Below are positions 47,453-57,043 of a stretch of 64,000 nucleotides of DNA, piece after piece. The position numbers and the translations under genes are program-made. Source of the stretch: Spirosoma lacussanchae (lineage in GTDB: Bacteria; Bacteroidota; Bacteroidia; Cytophagales; Spirosomataceae); assembly GCF_005870035.1 (NCBI RefSeq), contig NZ_SWJG01000001.1, positions 2,343,639 to 2,407,638 of the forward strand, written 5' to 3'. The notes below the pieces were generated by a model. The model had not been told where the DNA came from and did no database searches. It was given only the letters and a program-made list of their open reading frames with translations. Each line of letters opens with the position of its first letter. The first letter of the stretch is position 1.

Positions 47453-48517
47453 TTATGGATTTTTAAGGATTTGCTCGTCTAAAAACTGATCGAACTGCCG
47501 GTCGCTCCCGTCGAGCAGCTGCGTCCCGACGGGCAAATAGTACAGGGGCCACCGGTCCCGTTCGGCGGGGGTTAGCAGTGCGTCCAGCTTGACCCAGTCT
47601 TTTTCCGTCGTCAGCACCGATGCGCCAGCGGGTAACTCCGTAACGACATACTCCAGGTCAGCCCGCGTATAGGCATAATGGTCAGCGTACCGACGGTGGC
47701 TCAGCAGGGTATACTGAGTTCGTACGTATTCGTCCATCGGGTCGGCATTGGCTAGGCCTGACACCAGCACTACGGGTCCGGTCGGCGCCGGGCTCGTCGA
47801 CCCGGAGAAAGGAACAGGCTGCTGGTAGGTCAAACCGGCGAAAAAGACCGGTACGTCCGGCCGGGCATACTGACGGATCAGACCGGCAATCCGGTGCTGC
47901 TCGGTCTTTGGCAGAGCCATCGGACATTTGGTGACGATGACCGCGTCGGCCCGACGGGCGCCCTGCCGCCGTTCCCGCAACCGCCCCGCCGGAAACGGAT
48001 GATCGGCCACGAACAGGCGGGCATAATCGGTGAGGAGCAAGTTCACATCCGGCTGAACGGCCCGGTGCTGAAACGCATCGTCGAGCACGATAAGCCGGGG
48101 GTTCGGGTACATCCGCTCGATCGTCTGGATAGCATCGGCCCGGCGCTCTCCCACGCATACCCGAACCTGCCGGCCGAACTTCCGGTACACCTGCAGCGGT
48201 TCATCGCCCAGTGTAGCTGCTGTATCGTCAGGGCCAGCCACCCGAAATCCGCTCGTTTTGCGGCCATACCCCCGGCTCAATATAACCGTCTGATACGGGT
48301 CTGTACCGGCTTTGTTTAGATACCATTTAATCAAAAACTCGACCATTGGGGTTTTACCCGTTCCGCCAACGGTCAAATTCCCGACACTTACCGTACGGAC
48401 AGAAGCCCTATAGACTTCCTTTAACTGGTTGTTAAATAACCAATTACGAAAGTCGGTCACTAAACCGTAAAGACCACTGAGTGGCAGCAGTAACCGATTT
48501 ATGGCTGTAGGCTTCAC
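47453..48517 (-). CDS. lpxK: tetraacyldisaccharide 4'-kinase
   Basis: LpxK phosphorylates the lipid A disaccharide at position 4', the last kinase step of lipid IVA synthesis at the inner membrane. The 354-residue enzyme has an N-terminal hydrophobic helix, the Walker A motif VGGTGKTP (about 49-56), ILSRGYGRK, LGDEPL and VLDDAFQHR. The start is a GTG at 48517; no ATG is present in the conserved N-terminal region. An exact -7 element lies at 48552-48559. Confidence 0.95.
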   Translation of the reverse strand: MKPTAINRLLLPLSGLYGLVTDFRNWLFNNQLKEVYRASVRTVSVGNLTVGGTGKTPMVEFLIKWYLNKAGTDPYQTVILSRGYGRKTSGFRVAGPDDTAATLGDEPLQVYRKFGRQVRVCVGERRADAIQTIERMYPNPRLIVLDDAFQHRAVQPDVNLLLTDYARLFVADHPFPAGRLRERRQGARRADAVIVTKCPMALPKTEQHRIAGLIRQYARPDVPVFFAGLTYQQPVPFSGSTSPAPTGPVVLVSGLANADPMDEYVRTQYTLLSHRRYADHYAYTRADLEYVVTELPAGASVLTTEKDWVKLDALLTPAERDRWPLYYLPVGTQLLDGSDRQFDQFLDEQILKNP

Positions 48518-48551
48518 TAATAATTTCGTAATATTGCCTTTTTGGAGCAGT

Positions 48552-48559
48552 CAAAAGTA
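48552..48559 (-). promoter_or_regulatory. -7 element of lpxK
   Basis: TACTTTTG on the minus strand matches TAnnTTTG, with GTG 19 bases upstream in place of TTG. It lies next to a one-mismatch -7 element (TACTTTTA, 48561-48568) facing menC. Confidence 0.5.
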
Positions 48560-48603
48560 GTACTTTTAGGACTGATAACACCCGCCCTGACTATCCTGAT
48601 ACA

Positions 48604-49689
48604 ATGAGTTTGAGAGCCGACTACCTGAAATATACGTTGCATTTTCGCTTCGAAGCGGGTACGTCGCGTGGCAGCCTGACCGAAAAAACCTCCTACCTCA
48701 TCCGGCTTCTCGATGATACAGACAGCTCGGTAGTCGGTTACGGGGAATGCGGGCCACTGAAGGGCTTAAGCTATGATGACCGGCCTGATTTTGAGGCCCA
48801 TCTGCAGCAGTACTGCCAGGAGTTCAACGACCTCGACCTGCAGCTTTTCAACTGGAATGTCCCTATCGTTCTCAATCAGGTCATCAGTCCCCGCTTTCCC
48901 AGCATCCTGTTTGGCTTTGAAACGGCCATGCTCGACTTTCTGGCGGGCGGACGGCGGCTTCTGTTCGAGTCTGAGTTCACCCAGGGCCACCGCGACATAC
49001 CCATCAATGGGCTGATCTGGATGGGTAACCAGGCGTTTATGAAACAGCAGATCGAAGACAAGCTGCGCGATGGTTTTACGACGCTCAAACTTAAGATTGG
49101 CGCTATCGACTTCGAGCAGGAATGTGATCTGCTGGCGATGATCCGGGATCGGTTTAGCCCTGAGCAGATCAGCCTGCGCGTAGATGCCAACGGCGCTTTC
49201 CGACCCGATGAGGCTATGCAGAAACTCGAGCGACTGGCGCAGTATAGTCTGCATTCCATTGAACAGCCCATCGGAGCCGGACAGGCGGACCAGATGGCCG
49301 AGCTGTGTCGCCACACGCCCGTTCCCATTGCCCTCGATGAAGAACTAATCGGGCAGATGGAGTACGTACATAAATTCAGACTGCTCAAAAAAATTCAGCC
49401 CCAGTACATTATCCTGAAACCGACCTTGCTGGGTGGCCTTCGTCACTGCGACGAGTGGATCGAGCTGGCAGGACGACTTAACGTTGGCTGGTGGATCACC
49501 TCGGCCCTGGAATCGAATATTGGTCTCAATGCCATTGCGCAATACACAGCCCAGTTCAAAAACGGACTACCTCACGGCCTCGGTACCGGCCAGCTGTACC
49601 ACAATAACGTAGACAGCCCGCTCCAGATACAGCACGGACAGCTCCACTACGACCCCGCCCGCCCCTGGGATCTGACAGCCGCTTTTTAG
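48604..49689 (+). CDS. menC: o-succinylbenzoate synthase
   Basis: MenC dehydrates SHCHC to o-succinylbenzoate in menaquinone synthesis. The 361-residue enolase-superfamily protein has the catalytic KxK in TLKLKIG, metal ligands Asp and Glu in RVDANGAF and SIEQPIG, and a third acidic ligand in ALDEELIG. The second catalytic lysine is in ILKPTLLGG. Close relatives are dipeptide epimerases, but the presence of menD in the window and the N-terminal pattern (GYGECGPLKGLSYDD) favour MenC. It is divergent from lpxK. Confidence 0.9.
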   Translation: MSLRADYLKYTLHFRFEAGTSRGSLTEKTSYLIRLLDDTDSSVVGYGECGPLKGLSYDDRPDFEAHLQQYCQEFNDLDLQLFNWNVPIVLNQVISPRFPSILFGFETAMLDFLAGGRRLLFESEFTQGHRDIPINGLIWMGNQAFMKQQIEDKLRDGFTTLKLKIGAIDFEQECDLLAMIRDRFSPEQISLRVDANGAFRPDEAMQKLERLAQYSLHSIEQPIGAGQADQMAELCRHTPVPIALDEELIGQMEYVHKFRLLKKIQPQYIILKPTLLGGLRHCDEWIELAGRLNVGWWITSALESNIGLNAIAQYTAQFKNGLPHGLGTGQLYHNNVDSPLQIQHGQLHYDPARPWDLTAAF

Positions 49690-49760
49690 TGATGAGCGAG
49701 TAGCGATGAGCGATGAATGATCAACTACCGGCAATACGAATAACACTTATCACTCATCAC
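49689..49760. repeat. inverted and direct repeat between menC and hemF
   Basis: GTGATGAG (49689-49696) pairs with CTCATCAC (49753-49760); the arms continue as imperfect repeats of GATGAGCGA (49691 and 49705, period 14) and CACTTATCACT. It lies at the convergent end of two genes and may form a weak terminator hairpin. Confidence 0.5.
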
Positions 49761-50687
49761 TCACCATTCTACGCCTTTGCGGAGCCAGCTTAGGGTTTCG
49801 GCTTCCGGACTGTTGGGTTCCGGTTTGAAATCATATACCCAGTTAGCCTGGGGCGGCATGCTCATCAGGATAGATTCGGTTCGCCCGTTGGTTTCGAGTC
49901 CGAATTTGGTGCCCCGATCCCAGACCAGGTTGAACTCAACGTACCGCCCCCGGCGCAGCTGCTGCCATTGCTTTTCGCGATCTCCGTACGGCAGGGAATG
50001 ATTTTTTTGCATGAAGTGGGTGTAGATCGGCGCGAAGGCATTACCCACGGCCTGCACAAAGGCAAACAGATCCGCTTTATGGCTATCGTTTTCGGGCTTC
50101 AGGTAATCGAAAAAGATGCCGCCAATACCCCGTGTCTCCTGCCGATGTGGGAGAAAGAAATAGTCATCGGCCCAGGGCTTGAATCGGGCGTGATAGCCCG
50201 GATCATGCTGGTCGCATACCTGTCGTAGCGCGTCGTGAAACCAGCGGGCATCGTCAGGTACTACGTAATGTGGAGTCAGGTCGATCCCGCCCCCGAACCA
50301 GTTGTGCCCCGTACTCATTTCAAAATACCGAACGTTCATGTGAATGATCGGTACCATGGGGTTGCGGGGGTGCAGCACGATAGACACCCCGGTCGCATAA
50401 AACGTGGGGGGCGATGCGGGTGCGTCGGCCTCGGTAAGCCTGAGCGAACGCAGGGTCGCTTCCGTGGCTTCGCCGTGAACGGCCGAAAAACCAACACCCC
50501 CTTTCTCAATGATCGTTCCGTCGGTCAGCGTGCGTGAGCGACCTCCTCCTCCACCGGGTCGCTCCCAGTTGTCCTGCCGAAACCGGCCACTCCCGTCGGC
50601 CTCTTCCAGCGCCTGGCAGATCCGGTCCTGCAAATCCTGAAAAAAAGCGGTAATCGTTTCTTTGGTAATGGGTGCCTGTGTTGTCAT
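49761..50687 (-). CDS. hemF: oxygen-dependent coproporphyrinogen III oxidase
   Basis: HemF oxidatively decarboxylates coproporphyrinogen III to protoporphyrinogen IX using oxygen, so the organism can make heme aerobically. The 308-residue enzyme has ERPGGGGGRSRTLTDG, HPRNPMVPIIHMNVRYFE, WFGGGIDLTPHYV and RGIGGIFFDYL. The basic and His residues of the active site are in these conserved blocks. Length is as expected for bacterial HemF. It does not adjoin hemL. Confidence 0.96.
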   Translation of the reverse strand: MTTQAPITKETITAFFQDLQDRICQALEEADGSGRFRQDNWERPGGGGGRSRTLTDGTIIEKGGVGFSAVHGEATEATLRSLRLTEADAPASPPTFYATGVSIVLHPRNPMVPIIHMNVRYFEMSTGHNWFGGGIDLTPHYVVPDDARWFHDALRQVCDQHDPGYHARFKPWADDYFFLPHRQETRGIGGIFFDYLKPENDSHKADLFAFVQAVGNAFAPIYTHFMQKNHSLPYGDREKQWQQLRRGRYVEFNLVWDRGTKFGLETNGRTESILMSMPPQANWVYDFKPEPNSPEAETLSWLRKGVEW

Positions 50688-50740
50688 AACGGCGTAAAGT
50701 TCGCAAATCCCGGCCAGCTTCTTAGCACCTCGCCCCTGAC

Positions 50741-51367
50741 CTACTCGGCCAGTTTCAGCGCGTACCGAACCGGCCGCTGCTTGTTGAGCAACAGCAACAG
50801 CCCCTGTTCGGCCAGTTGACGCAGCTGCTTGCCCGCCCGGTATTCCGACACGTTGATCAGCCTGGCGTATTTATCGGCCGTAATGTCTTCATTCCGACGC
50901 AGGTACTGAATTAGCGTCCGAACGGTGGGGGTCTGTACGTTAGGAGCGCCGGGGCTGCCCGGGGTTATAATGAGTCGGCTGGTTGGCATCGATTTATCCT
51001 TGGCCCGGACGTAAATGGTTCGTTTGCCGGCTTCATCAACGGCGAAATGTGGCTTTTCCGCACTCTCCGCCACGTGGATCACCAGCACCCGCCGACCATC
51101 GGGAGCCAGAGTTTCGTAACTGATTTCCAGCGGAGGCTCAACAAACTGATCGGTAGCCTCCTCTATTTTGCGCATCTCTCTCAACTCCGACGGCACTCCT
51201 ACAATACGGCCATCATCAGCTACCCCAATCAGCAGGGTTCCGCCCGCCGTATTGGCGAAGGCCGTCAGCGTGCGGGCTATGCGGTGCGCTGAGGATAGGC
51301 TGCGTTTAAATTCAAGTCGAACGCTTTCGCCCTGACCAATCAGTTCGTCAAGTTCAGTACGGGTCAT
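50741..51367 (-). CDS. AlbA_2/Schlafen-type DNA-binding protein
   Basis: The 208-residue protein has an AlbA_2 domain (residues about 13-110: SVRLEFKRSLSSA, the core FANTAGGTLLIGVADDG and IHVAESAEKPHF). A C-terminal winged-helix region (about 145-205, RRNEDITADKYARLINVSEY) follows. Such proteins are thought to be transcription regulators or nucleic-acid-binding factors. It sits between hemF and the metal-pump genes, transcribed in the same direction, but there is nothing else to tie it to either. Confidence 0.85.
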   Translation of the reverse strand: MTRTELDELIGQGESVRLEFKRSLSSAHRIARTLTAFANTAGGTLLIGVADDGRIVGVPSELREMRKIEEATDQFVEPPLEISYETLAPDGRRVLVIHVAESAEKPHFAVDEAGKRTIYVRAKDKSMPTSRLIITPGSPGAPNVQTPTVRTLIQYLRRNEDITADKYARLINVSEYRAGKQLRQLAEQGLLLLLNKQRPVRYALKLAE

Positions 51368-51472
51368 GCCTTAGTAACAAATAAGCCGGTCAAATGGCTC
51401 AAGTTACGTCCTGGTTTGCCGGCAAACCAGTCTTATTTATTCCCTGTTCCGGTCGCGTTTGTAACGTGGTCG

Positions 51473-54400
51473 CTAGGCAACAGTTAGCGGTTCGTCGGTC
51501 TGGCGGTGGTGGGTTGGCTGCCGATGGTTGAACAGCCGGTAAATTATCGGAAAGACCAGCAGCGTCAGAATCGTTGCGGTAATCAATCCACCAATCACGA
51601 CAATGGCGAGTGGTTTCTGAGTTTCCGAACCGATCCCCGTCGACACGGCCGCCGGCAACAGGCCAATAGCTGCCATGAGGGCGGTCATGATAACGGGCCT
51701 TACCCGCGAGGCAACCCCTTCGCGGATGGCCTGGTCGAGCGGCATTCGGTTGCGTCGGTTGTTGGTAAATACGCTCACCAGTATCACCCCATTCTGGATA
51801 CAGATGCCAAACAGGGCAATGAAGCCTACCCCCGCCGAGATCCCGAAATTCATACCCGTCACATGCAGCGCCAGGATTCCACCAATCAGCGCAAAGGGCA
51901 CGTTGACCAGCACCAGCCCGGCGTCTTTGGCATTGCCGAATAAAATGAACAGGATAACGAAGATGGCTACCAGACAGATTGGCACGACCTGCCCCAGCCG
52001 GTCGGTGGCCCGCACCTGATTCTCAAATTCGCCCACCCAGGCAACCGAATACCCCTTGGCGGGCCGGAGCGTCTCGTTCAGCCGGCGCTGGGCTTCGGCA
52101 ATGGTGCTTCCCAGGTCACGCCCGCGTACCGAAAACTTAACCCCGATAAAGCGTTTGTTCAGATCCCGGTAGATGAAGGCCGGACCGGTTATCTGCCGGA
52201 TGGTGGCGATCTCCTTTAGGGGGATCTTACCACCGCTCATCGTCGGCACCATCAGCCGCATAATGTCATCTTCGTTTTTACGGAATTCGGGCTGGTACCG
52301 CACCCGAATTTCGAACTTACGTTCGCCTTCGTACAGCTCAGACGCCGTTTTTCCGCCAATAGCCATTTCGATAACCGCCTGCGCGTCGGCGGTTGAAACC
52401 CCCAGCAGCGCCATTTTATGATCATGAAGCATAACGCTCAGCTCCGGCTGGCCCACGTTACGGATAATTCCCAGGTCTTTTATTCCTTCCACCCCTTTCA
52501 CCGCTTCGACCGCCTGATTGGCATATTTTTCCAGCTCGTACACGTCCGGTCCAAAAATCTTGATCCCATTGCTGGCTTTGTACCCCGCCACGGCCTCCGC
52601 CACGTTGTCGATAATTGGCTGTGAGTAGTTGTACAGCACCCCGGCATAGTTTTTCAGCTGGCTGTCCATCTCATCGGTGAGCTGCTCGTCGGTAAGCGCG
52701 CGTCCATCGTGGCGTTTGGGCCAGTCCGCTTTCGGCTTCAGGTCGACCTGAAACTGACAGAAGTAGAACCCGTTCGGATCGGTCCCGTCGTTGGAACGGC
52801 CCACCTGCGAGAGCACTTGCTTTACCTCCGGGAAGGCGCTCAAATCGTTTCGAATGGTTTTGGCCATGTCGACGCTTTCGGGCAGCGACATACTCATGGG
52901 TAGTTCGGCCGTAACCCAGAGCGCACCCTCGTTCAGCTGGGGCAGAAACTCGGTACCCAGCAACGAAGCCGAAAAGAAGGTAGCTATCATGAAGCACAGC
53001 GCACCCACCAGGCTAAGCCGCCGATTCCGGTAACACCAGCCGAAGCCCGCCATCACGATCCGGTCGAAGAAGCTGACGAGCGGATTTTTACGCTCCCGGA
53101 CGTTTTTCTTCAGCAACATTGAACACAGCACCGGCACCAGCGTCAGGGTAAACAGCAACGCGCCCAGCAGGGCAAACCCCAGGGTCCAGGCCAGGGGCGA
53201 GAACATCTTGCCCTCTACCTTCTCGAATGAAAAAATAGGCAGTAAGGCGGTGATGATGATCAGCTTGGAAAAAAATACGGCTTTACCCAGCTCCCCTCCC
53301 GTTTTCCGGATCAGCCCCAGCTTGGCCATGCGGTTGAAGCGGGCCATGCCGACCCGATGGGCCAGATGATCGAGGGAAACGAAAATGCCCTCCACCATCA
53401 CCACCGCCCCATCGACGATAATCCCGAAGTCGACGGCGCCCATCGACAACAGGTTGGCCGACATACCCCGTAATTTTAAACAGAGGAAGGCAAACAGCAG
53501 CGCCAGCGGAATAATGATCGACACGATCAGGGTGGTGCGCCAGTCGGCCATGAACAGGAAAACAATGACCGTTACCAGTACAATCCCTTCGGTGAGGTTG
53601 TGCAGCACCGTTTCCGTACAGAACGCGATCAGGTTGTCGCGGTCGTAGAACGTTACCAGCTTCACGTCGGCCGGCAGGACCTGGGTGTTCAGTTCTTCGA
53701 TTTTATCTTTGACCCGCGTCAGCACCTCGCTGGGGTTTTCCCCTTTGCGCATGACAATGATTCCTTCTACCACGTCGTCGTTGGTATTCAGCCCGACCTG
53801 ACCCACGCGGGGCAGCTGCGATTCGGCCACGTCGGCTACGTTCCTGACCAACACCGGATTGCCGCCCACTTCTTCGATCAGAATGTTTTCGATGTCCTGA
53901 ATCGACGTCAGCAGCCCGATGCCCCGCACCACGTAGGCCTGCCCGTTCCGCTCGATGACATCCCCACCCACGTTGATGTTGCTGCGGGTAACGGCCTGGT
54001 AAACGTCGAGCGGGGTGATGTCATACTTAGCCAGCTGGGTCGGGTTGACGCGCAGCTCGTACATCTTCTCCCGACCGCCAAAGGCCACAATATCGGCTAC
54101 TCCCGGCACGCTGCGCAGCTGCCGGTCAACGACCCAGTTCTGCAGGGTTAGTAACTCGCGGCTGTCGCGGTGGGGGCTTTCGAGGGTGTAACGGAATATT
54201 TCCCCCGTCGGTCCGTAGGGCGGCTGTACGTCGGGCTCAACCCCATCGGGCAGCGACACATTCCGCAACAGGTTATTCACCTGCTGCCGGGCAAAAAAGT
54301 CATCGACATCATCCTCGAAGATGATTTTCATGACCGACAGCCCGAACATGGTAGTCGAACGCACGTTGGTTTTCCGCTGTACCGAGTTCATGGCCACCTC

Positions 54401-54616
54401 AATCGGAACCGTCACGAACCGCTCGACCTCTTCGGCCGAGCGTCCGTTCCATTCCGTTACTACGATGATCTGGGTGTTGGTTACGTCCGGAAACGCTTCG
54501 AGCGGGGTTTTTAGGTAACTGACAACCCCCGCTACAACCAGCACCGCCGTCATGAAAAAGACAAAAAAGCGGTTCTTCAGCGAGAAACCGACAATAGATC
54601 GAATGAAGCGGTTCAT
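51473..54616 (-). CDS. CzcA/CusA-family heavy-metal RND efflux pump
   Basis: This inner-membrane RND transporter exports metal cations using the proton gradient. The 1047-residue protein has the RND layout: first helix at about 17-35, two large periplasmic loops, and 12 helices. The motif DFGIIVDGAVVMVEG contains the acidic residues characteristic of the heavy-metal group. LGTEFLPQLNEGALWV and a C-terminal helix bundle follow. Whether Cu/Ag or Zn/Co/Cd is exported cannot be decided from sequence; the CusA methionine pattern is not evident to me. The adaptor and outer-membrane factor genes precede it in one tight operon. Confidence 0.95.
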   Translation of the reverse strand: MNRFIRSIVGFSLKNRFFVFFMTAVLVVAGVVSYLKTPLEAFPDVTNTQIIVVTEWNGRSAEEVERFVTVPIEVAMNSVQRKTNVRSTTMFGLSVMKIIFEDDVDDFFARQQVNNLLRNVSLPDGVEPDVQPPYGPTGEIFRYTLESPHRDSRELLTLQNWVVDRQLRSVPGVADIVAFGGREKMYELRVNPTQLAKYDITPLDVYQAVTRSNINVGGDVIERNGQAYVVRGIGLLTSIQDIENILIEEVGGNPVLVRNVADVAESQLPRVGQVGLNTNDDVVEGIIVMRKGENPSEVLTRVKDKIEELNTQVLPADVKLVTFYDRDNLIAFCTETVLHNLTEGIVLVTVIVFLFMADWRTTLIVSIIIPLALLFAFLCLKLRGMSANLLSMGAVDFGIIVDGAVVMVEGIFVSLDHLAHRVGMARFNRMAKLGLIRKTGGELGKAVFFSKLIIITALLPIFSFEKVEGKMFSPLAWTLGFALLGALLFTLTLVPVLCSMLLKKNVRERKNPLVSFFDRIVMAGFGWCYRNRRLSLVGALCFMIATFFSASLLGTEFLPQLNEGALWVTAELPMSMSLPESVDMAKTIRNDLSAFPEVKQVLSQVGRSNDGTDPNGFYFCQFQVDLKPKADWPKRHDGRALTDEQLTDEMDSQLKNYAGVLYNYSQPIIDNVAEAVAGYKASNGIKIFGPDVYELEKYANQAVEAVKGVEGIKDLGIIRNVGQPELSVMLHDHKMALLGVSTADAQAVIEMAIGGKTASELYEGERKFEIRVRYQPEFRKNEDDIMRLMVPTMSGGKIPLKEIATIRQITGPAFIYRDLNKRFIGVKFSVRGRDLGSTIAEAQRRLNETLRPAKGYSVAWVGEFENQVRATDRLGQVVPICLVAIFVILFILFGNAKDAGLVLVNVPFALIGGILALHVTGMNFGISAGVGFIALFGICIQNGVILVSVFTNNRRNRMPLDQAIREGVASRVRPVIMTALMAAIGLLPAAVSTGIGSETQKPLAIVVIGGLITATILTLLVFPIIYRLFNHRQPTHHRQTDEPLTVA

Positions 54617-54619
54617 AGA

Positions 54620-55705
54620 TTAGTCGTTGAGGGCATCGTATACCAGCAATTGATCCCTTGAAATGATGCGTTCGCCCGGTTTCAGGCCCGTGCGGATATA
54701 AGCTAGTTTACCCAGCGATTTGTAGACCTCAACCTCGCGGGTTTCCAGATCGGTGCGGCTCCGAAACACCATCACGTAGTGTTTCGAGCGGTCGAAGATG
54801 ACCGAGCCGGCGGGGATCGCTGGCATCTGCATCCCGTCGTCGTAGCGGAGGGTAACCGTAGCGTGCATTTCGGGTTTGAGCTTCATGCCCGGGTTCGGCA
54901 ACCGAATCCGGACGGTCAGGGCCTTGGTACCGGGGTCGAGCACGGTATAGATTTTATCGACCTGGCCACTGAAGCGATTATCGGGGTAACTCAGCGTCTG
55001 AACATCGGCCGCCATCCCCGTCCGGATTCTGGAAATATCCGATTCGTTGACATTGGCCAGTACCCATACGTCGCTGATCTGCCCAATGGTGAACAGATTG
55101 TCGGCATTGTCGGAGCGAAGCTGCATATCGCGGTTGACGTTCTTTTCGATGACGTATCCGTCGATCGGCGCTTTAACCAGATAGGTCGATGTCTGGCCCA
55201 GCCCGTAGATGCGGAAGACCTCCCGCAACCGGTTCACTTCGGCTTTAGCCTTATCTACCTCTTTCTGAGCGGCTATCACCTGGGGCTGCGCGGCCAGTTT
55301 GCTTTCCAGCAGGTCCTGCGCCACGAGCAGGTTTTTCTCGGCCAGCAGCAGATCCGACTGGGCCTGCAGCGACTGCCGTTCCAGGTCGGCCACCTCGCCG
55401 GAGCGGATTACGGCCAGCGTCTGCCCTTTCCGGACGTAATCGCCCAGTTCTACTTTGACATCCTCTACGTTACCGCCCACCAGGGGGTACACCTTGATAA
55501 CCCGATTTTCGTCGGAGACGACCTTTCCGACCAGAGTTAACTCCGACCGAACCGGTTGTATCCGCACGGAGTCGAGCGCAATACGGCTGAGCATGGTATC
55601 GGAAAGCATAAACGCTTTTGCCTCTTCGGGCGGGGTTGCCGGCTGGCAGGCCAGTGTCGACGTCAGCAGCGCCAGGAGCCAGCCCGTTTGTGTCAGGTAG
55701 TTCAT
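54620..55705 (-). CDS. RND efflux periplasmic adaptor, lipoprotein
   Basis: The 361-residue protein has a lipoprotein signal (LLTSTLAC, Cys about residue 20). It has the barrel-sandwich/lipoyl domain (VGGNVEDVKVELGDYVRKGQTLAVI), an alpha hairpin (LLLAEKNLLVAQDLLESKLAAQ) and a beta-barrel domain (VWVLANVNESDISRIRTG). It links pump and outer-membrane factor. ATG 55705 is used because a longer frame overlaps the preceding gene's stop. It follows the TolC-like gene by one base and precedes the pump by three. Confidence 0.94.
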   Translation of the reverse strand: MNYLTQTGWLLALLTSTLACQPATPPEEAKAFMLSDTMLSRIALDSVRIQPVRSELTLVGKVVSDENRVIKVYPLVGGNVEDVKVELGDYVRKGQTLAVIRSGEVADLERQSLQAQSDLLLAEKNLLVAQDLLESKLAAQPQVIAAQKEVDKAKAEVNRLREVFRIYGLGQTSTYLVKAPIDGYVIEKNVNRDMQLRSDNADNLFTIGQISDVWVLANVNESDISRIRTGMAADVQTLSYPDNRFSGQVDKIYTVLDPGTKALTVRIRLPNPGMKLKPEMHATVTLRYDDGMQMPAIPAGSVIFDRSKHYVMVFRSRTDLETREVEVYKSLGKLAYIRTGLKPGERIISRDQLLVYDALND

Positions 55706-55706
55706 A

Positions 55707-56966
55707 TCAGTTAAATAGATCAAGACCCAGGAGGTAATTCAGTTCTTCGTACGTGCTGACCCGATCAGCTTTCAGCCGATTCAGCTCCCGCAGGCTTTCG
55801 TTATAGGTTTCGATGAGGTCGACAAATTCGATCAGGGAGATATTGCCTTTCTGAAAGCTGAGTAAAACCCCTTTATTTAGCTCGTCAAACTGATTCGTGA
55901 ATCGGCCGGTAACCGACTGCAGTTGCTGTTCTACCGCGCGTACTTTCTGGAGAGAAGCCATGACCTCATTGCCGATCTGTAGTACCCGCTGCCGCTCCAG
56001 GCCCTGCTGGTACCCGATCTGGGCGCGGGCCGCGGCAATAGCGCCCTGGTTTCGGTTGAAGACGGGGAGGTCGACCGATAGGCCGATTCCGACATAATGG
56101 GGAACGTAACTACCCGCCTGGTCGTAGGTGCCCCCCACCCGTACATCGGGTCGGGCCAGCGCCCGTTGCAGATTGAGGTTGAGTTCAGCCTGCCGGATCA
56201 GGGAGTTGGCCACCCGCAGGTCGGGCCGATGTTGCAACGCCAGTTGCCGCAGCGAATCATCGGGCACCGTCGGCAGTCGGTACGTCGAAAGGCCTTCGTC
56301 AGAAACCAGTGGCCGGATGGGTAGCTCGACCGACAGTAGCGTCTGAAGTACCCGCTGGTCATCGGCCAGTTGCAATTGTATCTCGGTCCGGTCGTTGCTG
56401 AGCTGGAACAAGAGCGCTTTCAGCCGGAGCACCTCCCGCAGCGACACGTTATGGCGGGTGTACTCCCGCTCGTAACCGTCTACGGTCGACTGCAGGGTCG
56501 CGAGCTGCTGCGTAAACCGGGCCAGCGTCTGGCGCGCAAAGTAGAGTCCGTAGAACCGACTGCGCAGTTCGTAGCGGAGGCCGCGCAGCAGATCGAGCAG
56601 TTCCAGCTCGGTAAGCCGGGTGGCCTCGGTGGCCAGGGCAATCCGTTTGTTACGCTTCCCCGCGGTGTAGAGCAGTTGCTCGATGGTAACAATCTTCTGC
56701 CCCTGCGAACCGACATCGAGCACCCTCCTCCGATCCGGATTGTAGGTACTGATTTCGAACCCGACGGTCGGGTTATCGTACAGGCGGGCCTGGATCACCT
56801 GCGCCTGACTGGCGTCGACCCGAAAGCGTTCGGCCAGTAGTAAGAGGTTATTGGCCAGAAACAAACTATCGGCCTGCCGCCGGGACAATACCAGTGAATC
56901 CTGAGCCCAGGCCCTGGTCAACAGCCCCGGCACTACCCCCAGAAAAAGAAATAAGAATAACCGCAT
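55707..56966 (-). CDS. TolC-family outer-membrane factor (CzcC-like)
   Basis: The 419-residue product has a signal peptide (cleavage after AWA, about residue 21) and two homologous outer-membrane efflux domains built from long helices (for example VDGYEREYTRHNVSLREVL and QLALQHRPDLRVANSLIRQA). It forms the tunnel across the outer membrane for the pump. The ATG 56966 is chosen; a TTG at 56993 extends the frame. It is the first of the three pump genes, its stop being one base before the adaptor start. Confidence 0.92.
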   Translation of the reverse strand: MRLFLFLFLGVVPGLLTRAWAQDSLVLSRRQADSLFLANNLLLLAERFRVDASQAQVIQARLYDNPTVGFEISTYNPDRRRVLDVGSQGQKIVTIEQLLYTAGKRNKRIALATEATRLTELELLDLLRGLRYELRSRFYGLYFARQTLARFTQQLATLQSTVDGYEREYTRHNVSLREVLRLKALLFQLSNDRTEIQLQLADDQRVLQTLLSVELPIRPLVSDEGLSTYRLPTVPDDSLRQLALQHRPDLRVANSLIRQAELNLNLQRALARPDVRVGGTYDQAGSYVPHYVGIGLSVDLPVFNRNQGAIAAARAQIGYQQGLERQRVLQIGNEVMASLQKVRAVEQQLQSVTGRFTNQFDELNKGVLLSFQKGNISLIEFVDLIETYNESLRELNRLKADRVSTYEELNYLLGLDLFN

Positions 56967-57043
56967 CACCAAAAACAGATAATCTGTCCGCAAAGGTCTG
57001 GACGATTACAGGGGTGATGCCGGAAAAAGCCTTTAGAATAATA